Source: Acidobacteriaceae bacterium (GTDB lineage: Bacteria; Acidobacteriota; Terriglobia; Terriglobales; Acidobacteriaceae). From it: a stretch of 11,447 nucleotides of DNA. The notes below the pieces were generated by a model. It saw only the letters and a program-made list of their open reading frames with translations, searched no databases and had not been told where the DNA came from. The stretch covers positions 1 through 11,447 of the forward strand of contig JASHUF010000176.1 in assembly GCA_030040175.1 (NCBI GenBank), written 5' to 3'. Numbering within the stretch: the stretch's first letter is position 1; each line of letters opens with the position of its first letter. Shown piece by piece: positions 6,865-11,447 of the stretch. Made by a program: the position numbers and the translations under genes.

Positions 6865-7446
6865 TTACGCAGTTTTGGTGTAGGCGCCTGCGCCCATCCG
6901 TTTCACATACTCGTTCTTGAACGACTGCTTGGCGCGGTGCAGCAGCACGCGCAGATATTCCCGGTCCACGCCGCGCTCGCGGCACACCTCGTCGCGGTCG
7001 CGCTCTTCGAGAAAGACGGCTTTGAGCAGGGAGCGGTCGCGCTCCGGCATGTCGAGCAGAATCTCGCGCACCTTGGCCTTCAACTGGCGCGAAGCCACGA
7101 TGCCAAGCACGTCGTCGGCCGCGGGCGGCTCCGTCTGGCCTTCCTCGTCGAGCGACTGGCTGCGCGAGGAGGCGCGGTAATGCTCGAAGAGAACGTTGTT
7201 GCACACCGTGTTGACAAAGGCGCCCAGGCGCTCAGGATGGCGCAGCGCGCCCTCCTTGCGCAGGGAATCGAGGACGCGAGCAAATGTTTCCTGGCGGACG
7301 TCCTCGATGGCGTGGGGAGATTGCAGCCGGGAGCGGAGTTTCAGGTGCAGGAGCTCGGTAAAGTAGGCAACAAAATGCTCCTGCGTGCGTAGGTCACCCG
7401 CACGGAGGTTGGCGACATACCCTGCGTCGAACTCGCGAAATTGCAA
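6865..7446 (-). CDS. ECF-type RNA polymerase sigma factor (TTG start)
   Basis: A 193-residue group IV sigma factor that directs RNA polymerase to a small stress or envelope regulon. Region 2 spans about 22-92, with the core-binding stretch AIEDVRQETFARVLDSL at about 46-62 and AFVNTVCNNVLFEHYRA as region 2.4-like; region 4 spans about 124-178, with the helix-turn-helix RDRDEVCRERGVDREYLRVL, then LHRAKQSFK. The frame is open upstream to an ATG at 7632, but that extension is Gly/Ala/Arg-rich, does not resemble sigma, and would lie upstream of the strong promoter at 7476-7481. The TTG at 7446-7444, preceded by GGAGAG (7451-7456) at 4 nt, gives the expected start MQFREFDAGYVANL. It is the first gene of the probable sigma/anti-sigma/unknown/CHAT operon. 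Confidence 0.9.
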   Translation of the reverse strand: MQFREFDAGYVANLRAGDLRTQEHFVAYFTELLHLKLRSRLQSPHAIEDVRQETFARVLDSLRKEGALRHPERLGAFVNTVCNNVLFEHYRASSRSQSLDEEGQTEPPAADDVLGIVASRQLKAKVREILLDMPERDRSLLKAVFLEERDRDEVCRERGVDREYLRVLLHRAKQSFKNEYVKRMGAGAYTKTA

Positions 7447-7450
7447 GGCT

Positions 7451-7456
7451 CTCTCC
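7451..7456 (-). promoter_or_regulatory. Ribosome binding site supporting a TTG start for the sigma factor
   Basis: GGAGAG on the minus strand ends four bases before the in-frame TTG at 7446-7444. Together with the promoter just upstream, it decides the start of the sigma gene against the more distant ATG codons at 7632 and 7605. Confidence 0.6.
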
Positions 7457-7475
7457 GTCAGACCGGGAGAACGCA

Positions 7476-7484
7476 AGTATACCA
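7476..7484 (-). promoter_or_regulatory. Extended -10 promoter for the sigma/CHAT operon
   Basis: The minus strand reads TGGTATACT: TATACT (7481-7476) matches TATAAT at five of six positions and is preceded by TGn, the extended -10 element. At 17 nt upstream only TGTTTC is found, so the -35 is poor, as is usual for extended -10 promoters. Transcription would start near 7469-7470, about 25 nt before the TTG start codon. No ECF-type GGAAC/GTC pair is seen at that place, so autoregulation by the encoded sigma is not supported here. Confidence 0.55.
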
Positions 7485-7677
7485 AAGCGCCTGCTCCGGA
7501 AACACGTGGCGCGGCTTTCCGCGTGCGCTGCCCCGCCTGCGCGCCTCCTGGCCGGGCGTCGCCGGGGAGGGCGCCGCCAAAGACGAGCACGCTTTCGGCG
7601 GTCATCGCACTTCGAGTTCGATCACCGGGCATGGCGCCCCTCTCGAGCCCGATTCAAGCGGGCACAACTGGAATGGG

Positions 7678-7701
7678 CTAGGGCCTGTTAACACTATTAG
7701 G
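7678..7701 (+). repeat. Left terminal inverted repeat of the MITE-like element
   Basis: 24 bases beginning CTAGGGCCTGTTAACAC and ending ATTAGG, perfectly complementary to 7967-7990. Beyond it, similarity between the arms continues imperfectly (CAGCG..GCGAGCG against CAGCG..GGGAGCGG). Confidence 0.9.
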
Positions 7702-7966
7702 GCGAACAGCGTTGCGAGCGAAAATCGGGCCAGACGAGGCGGAGGCCGCAGGCTGTGGCAGGACCCCAGTCAAGGCCGACAACAAAGTATGGCCCGATTT
7801 TCGCCGCAACCCAGGGCCCCAAACGCGCTGCGTTTGCGCGTTTGGGTAGAAGCCGAAGGGACGGGGCGGATTTTCCCGATTGCTTTGTCGCTCGTCGCTA
7901 AAATGCTTCAGCATTTGCCACTCCTCGCTTCGCGCGCTCGGAAAAATCCGCTCCCGTCGCTGCCGT

Positions 7967-7990
7967 CCTAATAGTGTTAACAGGCCCTAG
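7967..7990 (-). repeat. Right terminal inverted repeat of the MITE-like element
   Basis: 24 bases, perfectly complementary to 7678-7701. On the minus strand it contains the TAA stop codon (7979-7977) of the small membrane protein gene. Confidence 0.9.
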
Positions 7991-8366
7991 AAGCGAATCC
8001 TCTGTGGCGGATAAGTCCGGATTCCTTGCGGCGAATCGACGGTCTGCGCGAGAACAAGTCCACCAGGCGCGCCGCGCCGGAAAGCGTGCGCCAGTAGAAA
8101 AACAGTCCGATCCACCCGCTCGAGAACCAGACCGACAAAGGCAGAGAGAACCAGAGGCAGTAAAACGTGAAAATCCAGCGAACCGAAGCCGCGCGGCGAG
8201 ACAGGCGATGAACGCCGCTGTGCAGGTGGAAAGCTCCCTGTTGTGGCGCCTGGCGCAGGGCTGGGGGCTGGAGTTGCGCAAGGCGCCTGGGACGCGGCTC
8301 GGATTCCGGCCGGATCTGTTCGATCACGCGGTAAAGAGTTTCGATTTGTGCGGAGAGCTCCGGCAT
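7977..8366 (-). CDS. Small membrane protein of unknown function, 3' end inside the MITE-like element
   Basis: A 129-residue frame with a good ribosome site (GGGAGG, eight bases before the ATG at 8366-8364) and mostly GC-rich third positions. Residues 1-20 (MPELSAQIETLYRVIEQI) look helical and charged, about 20-60 is Pro/Gln/Arg-rich, and about 65-93 is strongly hydrophobic (WIFTFYCLWFSLPLSVWF, then SSGWIGLFFYW), enough for one or two membrane passes. The tail is basic. The last residues and the TAA stop come from the right inverted repeat of the element at 7678-7990, so the original C-terminus may have been longer or different. I do not recognise the family. It lies between paiB and the sigma operon on the same strand and could form a separate unit from the TATACT at 8479-8484. 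A spurious frame cannot be excluded. Confidence 0.5.
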   Translation of the reverse strand: MPELSAQIETLYRVIEQIRPESEPRPRRLAQLQPPALRQAPQQGAFHLHSGVHRLSRRAASVRWIFTFYCLWFSLPLSVWFSSGWIGLFFYWRTLSGAARLVDLFSRRPSIRRKESGLIRHRGFASRAC

Positions 8367-8375
8367 CCGTTTCGC

Positions 8376-8404
8376 CTCCCGGCTTCATAGTGGCGAGCCG
8401 GGAG
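8376..8404 (-). promoter_or_regulatory. Hairpin that covers the ribosome site of the small membrane protein gene
   Basis: On the minus strand CTCCCGGCT (8404-8396) pairs perfectly with AGCCGGGAG (8384-8376) around an 11-nt loop. The 3' arm contains the GGGAG of the ribosome site for the ATG at 8366, so folding would mask it. This is the layout of a translational switch (protein-, RNA- or temperature-controlled), but the GC-rich 9-bp stem might be too stable for a thermometer. Function is inferred. Confidence 0.45.
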
Positions 8405-8478
8405 ACGGCGTTTCATGAATGACAAGGATTTTGCCGAGGGCTTTCCGCAGACTGTTCGCGCGGAGGGATAAACCATTT

Positions 8479-8484
8479 AGTATA
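8479..8484 (-). promoter_or_regulatory. Possible -10 box upstream of the small membrane protein gene
   Basis: TATACT on the minus strand within an AT-rich stretch just past the paiB stop codon. It would give a leader of about 105 nt that includes the 8376-8404 hairpin. No -35 is recognisable at 16-18 nt. Confidence 0.3.
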
Positions 8485-8505
8485 AGTGAGTTAGAGAGCT
8501 CTTTC

Positions 8506-9156
8506 CTACCTGGATTCGGGGGGCACACCGAGGCGCGTCATCCATGCGGCGAGCGCGCGCTGGTCGTCATTGCCTGCCGCGTGCGCGGCGTGCACGTTGC
8601 GGCGTTCGGCGGGGGCGCGGTTCTGGCTCAACTTGAACTTGCCCTCAAGGCGCGCGATGGGCACGCGGAAGCCGACGATGTTGCCCAGCATCGTCCGGCG
8701 AAAGCCCTCGGGCAGGCTGCGCCACCGGTCGAGATAGGCGGGATCGTGGGCGGCGATGAGCGCGGCGAGCAGAGCCTCTTTGCCGGCCTCGTCTTCGACC
8801 AGGGCGAGCGTGCCGTACGCATGAATGGCGATGTAATTCCAGGTGGGCACGGAGAGCTCTTCCACATAAAGCGAGGGCGAAACGTAGCTGTGGGGTCCGG
8901 CGAAGATCACCAGCACCTCGCGGCCGGCGAGCGCGGTCCAGTGCTTGTTGGCTTTGGCGAAGTGGCCCTCGATGACGAAGTCGCCGAGTTCGGGCTCGCG
9001 CTCGTTTTTGACCACGAGCGGCAGGTGCGTGGCCTGCGTGCCGGCGCCGGGTTCGAGACTCGCAATGGGGCCGACGACGGTGGCGAACGGATAAGCGCGC
9101 ATGGCTTCGAGAAGAAGGCCGCGGTCGGTCACCTGGTTGAATTTGGGCGTGTACAT
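8506..9156 (-). CDS. PaiB-family FMN-binding negative transcriptional regulator
   Basis: A 216-residue protein of the PaiB / FMN-binding split-barrel family. Family landmarks are present in order: PKFNQVTD at the N-terminus, YPFATVVG (about 22-29), THLPLVV (about 43-49), EGHFAKANKHW (about 63-73), FAGPHSYVSPSLY (about 85-97), VPTWNYIAIHAYG (about 103-115) and EGKFKLSQNR near 171-180. In Bacillus subtilis PaiB is linked to repression of sporulation and protease genes; in other bacteria the role is mostly unproven, so the name describes the fold rather than a known target. The ATG at 9156 is separated by one base from the lspA stop TGA (9160-9158), with only a weak ribosome site, which suggests translational coupling. 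There is no DNA-binding HTH, as is usual for the family. Confidence 0.92.
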   Translation of the reverse strand: MYTPKFNQVTDRGLLLEAMRAYPFATVVGPIASLEPGAGTQATHLPLVVKNEREPELGDFVIEGHFAKANKHWTALAGREVLVIFAGPHSYVSPSLYVEELSVPTWNYIAIHAYGTLALVEDEAGKEALLAALIAAHDPAYLDRWRSLPEGFRRTMLGNIVGFRVPIARLEGKFKLSQNRAPAERRNVHAAHAAGNDDQRALAAWMTRLGVPPESR

Positions 9157-9157
9157 G

Positions 9158-9715
9158 TCAGGACTCAGACTTCTTGTGCGGGCGCAGAGAATCGAGAAAG
9201 AGCAGGCAGGCGCCGATGACCACAGACGAGTCGGCTACGTTGAAGTCGGGCCAGTGGTAACGCCAGTGATAGAGATTGATGTGCACCTCGATGAAATCGA
9301 CCACCGAGCCGTAGGCGATACGGTCATGCACGTTGCCCAGCGCCCCGCCGAGGATGAGCGCCAGGGCGACGGTGGTGAGGGTGACGCGGCTGCCCGTGCG
9401 GGCGAGCGCGATGAGCACGACCAGCGCCGCGATGAGGGTGAACGCGATGAGGCCCACGCGCACCAGATGCGGCGAGGCTGAATCGGCAAAGAGCGAAAAG
9501 GCGGCGCCGTCGTTGGTCCAGTGGGTGATGCGCAGGACGTGATCGATGACAGGAATGGCGCCGCCGAGCACGATGTGATGCGCGACCCAGGTCTTGGTGA
9601 GCCGGTCGGCCACGAAGACGAGCGCGGAGATGAGGAGCAGCCAGGGCAGGCGGGTGGGGCGAGGCCAGTTTGCCAATGCGTTTATCAAAGGTTGATTCCG
9701 ATCTTCACAACGCAT
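9158..9715 (-). CDS. lspA: Lipoprotein signal peptidase (signal peptidase II)
   Basis: Inner-membrane aspartyl protease that removes the signal peptide of prolipoproteins after lipid attachment to the +1 Cys. The 185-residue sequence has four expected membrane helices (about 24-44, 68-80/86-106, 113-129, 160-178). The family blocks are clear: VADRLTK (about 35-41), NDGAAFS (about 68-74), GGALGNVHDRIAYGSVVDF (about 123-141, catalytic Asp131) and PDFNVADSSVVIG (about 156-168, catalytic Asp162). The N-terminus before the first helix is some 20 residues, slightly long; no better start codon or ribosome site is seen near 9715. ileS lies upstream on the same strand, the common ileS-lspA order, here separated by a RAYT transposase. 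The 3' end is one base from the paiB start. Confidence 0.95.
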   Translation of the reverse strand: MRCEDRNQPLINALANWPRPTRLPWLLLISALVFVADRLTKTWVAHHIVLGGAIPVIDHVLRITHWTNDGAAFSLFADSASPHLVRVGLIAFTLIAALVVLIALARTGSRVTLTTVALALILGGALGNVHDRIAYGSVVDFIEVHINLYHWRYHWPDFNVADSSVVIGACLLFLDSLRPHKKSES

Positions 9716-9806
9716 TCCGTCAGGGCCAGAATCTTTCCAATCCAGGTCTGGTTTCTGAGTTTCCTGCCCATCGCTTCAGTCTCTCATCGTTCAGTGATTT
9801 CGCCCT

Positions 9807-9883
9807 GTTTTGTAATAAGGGCACGGCTTGTCGGGGTCCCCATCGAGCGATTTGTGCTCGATGGGGTGACTTGAGCCGGGCCG
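9807..9883. repeat. Left outer REP-like repeat of the RAYT unit, with an inserted 11-bp hairpin
   Basis: GTTTTGTAATAAGGGCACGG and the following CTT (9807-9829), plus AGCCGGGCCG (9874-9883), match in reverse complement the right-hand repeat at 10442-10475 with a single substitution in the first part. In this copy the two halves are separated by 44 nt (9830-9873) that contain a perfect 11-bp hairpin: 9838-9848 with 9856-9866, loop GATTTGT. Adjacent GTC/GAC and GGCT/AGCC extend the foldback imperfectly. Confidence 0.7.
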
Positions 9884-9905
9884 CCAATGCGCGCAAAATG
9901 CCCCT

Positions 9906-9923
9906 GGGGCTTTAGCCCCTGCC
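9906..9923. repeat. Left inner REP, overlapping the RAYT stop codon
   Basis: GGGGCTTTAGCCCCTGCC is the exact reverse complement of 10401-10418. The core GGGGC-TTTA-GCCCC folds as a short hairpin, and its loop supplies the TAA stop (9914-9912) of the transposase gene. Confidence 0.85.
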
Positions 9924-10400
9924 CACCATCGCTTCCGCTTTCTTCTTCGCAAGATATCGAAAGCAGAAGGGAAACTCCTCCGCGGACGCTACCAACCGTG
10001 CTTTCACCGGGTTCTGCGCAATGTATTCGCGGTGCGCTTCAAAGCTCTCCGGATTCATCACCTGCGCCTCGGTGAATCCGCGCTGCCAAACCTCGCCCTT
10101 GTAGCCGGATTCATGCGATAGCCGATGCGAAAACCGGCCCTTGATCAACTGCATCGCCTTCTCGATGGTCATCCCGTCGTGAACCGTCAACAACAGGTGC
10201 AGATGATCGGGCATGATCACAAAGTCGTGCAGCTCAAACTTTCTCTCCGCGGCAAGCGCGCGCAGCACATCAATGAGCAGCTCCGCATTGCGTTGGGACT
10301 GCAAGAGCCTGCGGCCCATGCTGGTTCCCGTAGTTGCAAAGAACGTTCGCGACGGGTTGAGGATGTTGGCCGGAAACGCTTTTCTGCCCGGATGCGCCAT
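9912..10400 (-). CDS. REP-associated tyrosine transposase (Y1/IS200-like, RAYT)
   Basis: A 162-residue single-strand DNA transposase of the Y1 HUH family. The metal-binding HUH motif is HLH in MPDHLHLLL (His66, His68) and the nucleophile is probably Tyr126 in HREYIAQNPVKARL, as in other RAYTs. RTFFATTGT near the N-terminus fits the first beta strand, which supports the full-length ATG at 10400-10398 over the internal ATG at codon 28. The start codon directly follows the inverted REP (10401-10418), leaving only a G-rich stretch more than 12 nt upstream as a possible ribosome site, so expression may be low. The TAA stop is inside the other REP. All catalytic residues appear intact and the frame is unbroken, so it may be active. 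Family size is about 150-180 residues, which matches. Confidence 0.92.
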   Translation of the reverse strand: MAHPGRKAFPANILNPSRTFFATTGTSMGRRLLQSQRNAELLIDVLRALAAERKFELHDFVIMPDHLHLLLTVHDGMTIEKAMQLIKGRFSHRLSHESGYKGEVWQRGFTEAQVMNPESFEAHREYIAQNPVKARLVASAEEFPFCFRYLAKKKAEAMVGRG

Positions 10401-10418
10401 GGCAGGGGCTAAAGCCCC
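10401..10418. repeat. Right inner REP, abutting the RAYT start codon
   Basis: GGCAGGGGCTAAAGCCCC, the exact reverse complement of 9906-9923. It touches the ATG of the transposase at 10400. The core GGCTAAAGCC is shared with the outer repeat at 10442-10475. Confidence 0.85.
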
Positions 10419-10441
10419 TCCCCCTTTTACTCATGCTGTTA

Positions 10442-10475
10442 CGGCCCGGCTAAAGCCGTGCCCTTGTTACAAAAC
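10442..10475. repeat. Right outer REP-like repeat
   Basis: Starts CGGCCCGGCTAAAGCCGTGC and continues CCTTGTTACAAAAC. It is the uninterrupted counterpart of the split left repeat at 9807-9883, in inverted orientation. CGGC-TAAA-GCCG is the small hairpin. Confidence 0.75.
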
Positions 10476-10499
10476 TTGTTACAAAGCTCTTTATCTCGG

Positions 10500-10533
10500 G
10501 AGCCGATCAAGAGCCGTGCCCTTGTTACAGAAC
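10500..10533. repeat. Additional degenerate REP copy, direct orientation
   Basis: AGCCGTGCCCTTGTTACA at 10512-10529 repeats 10454-10471 exactly (18 nt). The 5' half (GAGCCGATCAAG) has diverged from CGGCCCGGCTAA. A still weaker copy, GTCAAAAGCCGTGGACCC, follows at 10552-10569. Confidence 0.6.
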
Positions 10534-10563
10534 TGCCGGAGTTCGGGGCCAGTCAAAAGCCGT

Positions 10564-10600
10564 GGACCCCAGAAAGCCCGGCCGCAGAAGGCTCTGGTCC
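10564..10600 (-). terminator. Possible terminator after ileS
   Basis: An imperfect foldback just past the ileS stop: GGACC, AG and AGCC on one arm pair with GGTCC, CT and GGCT on the other, with CC and AA bulges (11 bp). On the minus strand a TTTT follows a few bases later, inside a degenerate REP. The structure is weak and lspA might still be reached by read-through. Confidence 0.3.
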
Positions 10601-10604
10601 GTGT

Positions 10605-11447
10605 TCACGCGGCGTCCTCCGCTTGCGGCGGCGCTTCGGGTGGATCGATGCCCATTTCGCGGAGGGCTGACTGGCAGCGGTCGCAGACGTTTTCCCAGAT
10701 GCCGTAATTGGAGACTCTTGGCATGAAGTTCCAGCAGCGGGCACATTTGTGGCCGGAGGCGAGAAACGGCTCTATTCTGAGATTCGAGTGTTGTCCGGTA
10801 CCCTCCATCACTAAACTGACGCGGTTGAACTCGGTGGGTCGCACCCATGCGTCTTCCTCAGAGTATTCGCTGACTAGAACCTTCGACACGTTGATGAACT
10901 CTTTGAGGTCCGCCTCGTGGCGTTTCAGAAGGGAGAGATATTTTCCCGAAGCGTTGATCTTCAACTCCGCATCGAGCCCCTTCCCAATCTCCTTTGCCTC
11001 CCGGGAACGCTCGAGAGTCTGAAGCGCCGCATCACGGATGATGAACAGCTCTTTCCACTCGTCAAGCAGCGCCGCCGGCTCCTCCGCAAAAATCTCTTCC
11101 GGCCTCCAAAACCGCGCCAGATGCACGCTCGCCTCGCGCCCCTCCACCTTCGGCAAATACTCCCACACCTCATCGGCGGTGAAGGTGAGGATGGGCGCGA
11201 CCAGGCGCACCAGGGCTTCGGTGATCTTCCACAGCACCGTCTGCGCGGAGCGGCGCGCGGGACTGGTGGGCGCAAAGGTGTACATGCGGTCCTTGAGCAC
11301 GTCGAGATAAAACGCGCTCAGGTCCACGATGGCGAATTCGTTCACCGCGTGGTAAATGCGGTGGAACTCGAACTCCGCGTACCAGCCCGATTTCCCGTCC
11401 GGCCCGGCGATCTTTTCCCCGAGCTCGCGCGTCTTCGCCAGCATGTA
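10605..11447 (-). CDS. ileS: Isoleucyl-tRNA synthetase, C-terminal part (cut by window edge)
   Basis: Cytosolic class I aminoacyl-tRNA synthetase that charges tRNA-Ile. The 280 visible residues begin within the anticodon-binding domain (YMLAKTRELGEKI; FEFHRIYHAVNEFAIVDLSA; YLDVLKDRMYT), go through LVRLVAPILTFTADEVWEYL, and end with the C-terminal zinc ribbon (KCARCWN ... VCDRC, four Cys) and a short acidic tail. The zinc-ribbon form is the common bacterial type. The catalytic HIGH and KMSKS motifs lie beyond the window edge. The frame is open to base 11447 and stops with TGA at 10607-10605. It precedes lspA on the same strand, with a RAYT/REP unit in the 889-nt gap. Confidence 0.96.
   Translation of the reverse strand, partial: YMLAKTRELGEKIAGPDGKSGWYAEFEFHRIYHAVNEFAIVDLSAFYLDVLKDRMYTFAPTSPARRSAQTVLWKITEALVRLVAPILTFTADEVWEYLPKVEGREASVHLARFWRPEEIFAEEPAALLDEWKELFIIRDAALQTLERSREAKEIGKGLDAELKINASGKYLSLLKRHEADLKEFINVSKVLVSEYSEEDAWVRPTEFNRVSLVMEGTGQHSNLRIEPFLASGHKCARCWNFMPRVSNYGIWENVCDRCQSALREMGIDPPEAPPQAEDAA

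Larger units (their letters stand above)
7678..7990. mobile_element. MITE-like 313-bp element with perfect 24-bp terminal inverted repeats
   Basis: The two ends (7678-7701 and 7967-7990) are perfect reverse complements over 24 bases, each starting from CTAG and including GTTAAC. CTAG at both outer ends may be a 4-bp target duplication, or the inner TA a 2-bp one; because CTAG is palindromic this cannot be decided. The inside carries further pairings: 7718-7732 with 7790-7804 (15 bp perfect), 7818-7827 with 7837-7846 (10 bp, 9-nt loop), 7866-7879 with 7938-7951 (14 bp, one mismatch) and 7901-7907 with 7910-7916. No transposase is present, so it would be mobilised in trans, perhaps by an IS5- or IS630-type enzyme (inference from the TA/CTAG ends). 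It may also be a transcribed structured RNA. Short open frames inside have no ribosome site. Confidence 0.75.
9807..10475 (-). mobile_element. RAYT unit: REP-associated tyrosine transposase flanked by inverted REPs
   Basis: A single Y1 (HUH) transposase gene is bounded on both sides by the same two palindromic repeats in mirror order: outer repeat (9807-9883 / 10442-10475), inner REP (9906-9923 / 10401-10418). Such REP-RAYT-REP units are typical of RAYT genes that seed chromosomal REP copies. It lies in the ileS-lspA gap, with no sign of damage to either gene. No direct target duplication is seen, as expected for HUH enzymes. Confidence 0.75.

Noticed and set aside
6087..6920. 277-residue plus-strand frame opposite the anti-sigma gene
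   Set aside because: Shadow frame; the minus strand has a zinc motif, a membrane helix and a good ribosome site.
7678..7914. 78-residue minus-strand frame inside the MITE-like element
   Set aside because: No ribosome site, no protein-like features, and the DNA is dominated by inverted repeats; more likely a by-product of the element.
8419..9219. 266-residue plus-strand frame opposite paiB
   Set aside because: Shadow frame; PaiB motifs on the minus strand are unambiguous.
9838..9866. Rho-independent terminator upstream of lspA
   Set aside because: Stable 11-bp stem but no T-run on either strand, and it sits exactly inside a REP copy; better explained as part of the repeat.

Overview
High-GC bacterial chromosome fragment, most probably from the Acidobacteriota (Terriglobia-like). 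This is inferred from the type of ECF sigma/zinc anti-sigma/TPR-CHAT cluster, from the abundant GC-rich palindromic repeats with a REP-associated transposase, and from GC-rich codon use. It is not proven. Both ends of the window cut through genes: hppD on the left and ileS on the right.

Layout from left to right. (1) 1-1224: a divergent pair, hppD (4-hydroxyphenylpyruvate dioxygenase, minus strand, cut by the edge) and an Lrp/AsnC-type regulator on the plus strand. The 189-nt gap between them holds a perfect 14-bp palindrome that is a good operator candidate. (2) 1225-1337: a perfect 10-bp hairpin between convergent genes. Everything to the right of it is on the minus strand. (3) 1338-7446: a module read right to left: ECF sigma factor (TTG start behind an extended -10 promoter), membrane anti-sigma factor with an HxxxCxxC zinc motif, a 286-residue protein of unknown function, a secreted or membrane-anchored TPR-CHAT (caspase-like) protease, and, after a G-tract repeat, a two-pore-helix-type ion channel. 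(4) 7678-7990: a 313-bp non-coding element with perfect 24-bp terminal inverted repeats and several internal hairpins, MITE-like. (5) 7977-8366: a small membrane protein whose stop codon lies in the element. (6) 8506-11447: ileS, a REP-associated tyrosine transposase (RAYT) enclosed by inverted REP sequences, lspA and a PaiB-family FMN-binding protein. This is the common ileS-lspA neighbourhood split by a RAYT insertion.

The most interesting system is the sigma/anti-sigma/unknown/TPR-CHAT module. The CHAT His-Cys dyad (His701, Cys748) is intact, the CHAT protein carries an export signal with a twin-arginine-like motif, and the anti-sigma factor exposes a beta-rich domain outside the membrane. 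One testable model is that the caspase-like protease cleaves the anti-sigma ectodomain, or processes the unknown protein, and so couples proteolysis to transcription. That model is inference: only gene order and motifs are seen here. The second theme is unusually dense small palindromic DNA (RAYT/REPs, MITE, intergenic hairpins, G-tract repeat), which occupies most of the intergenic space.
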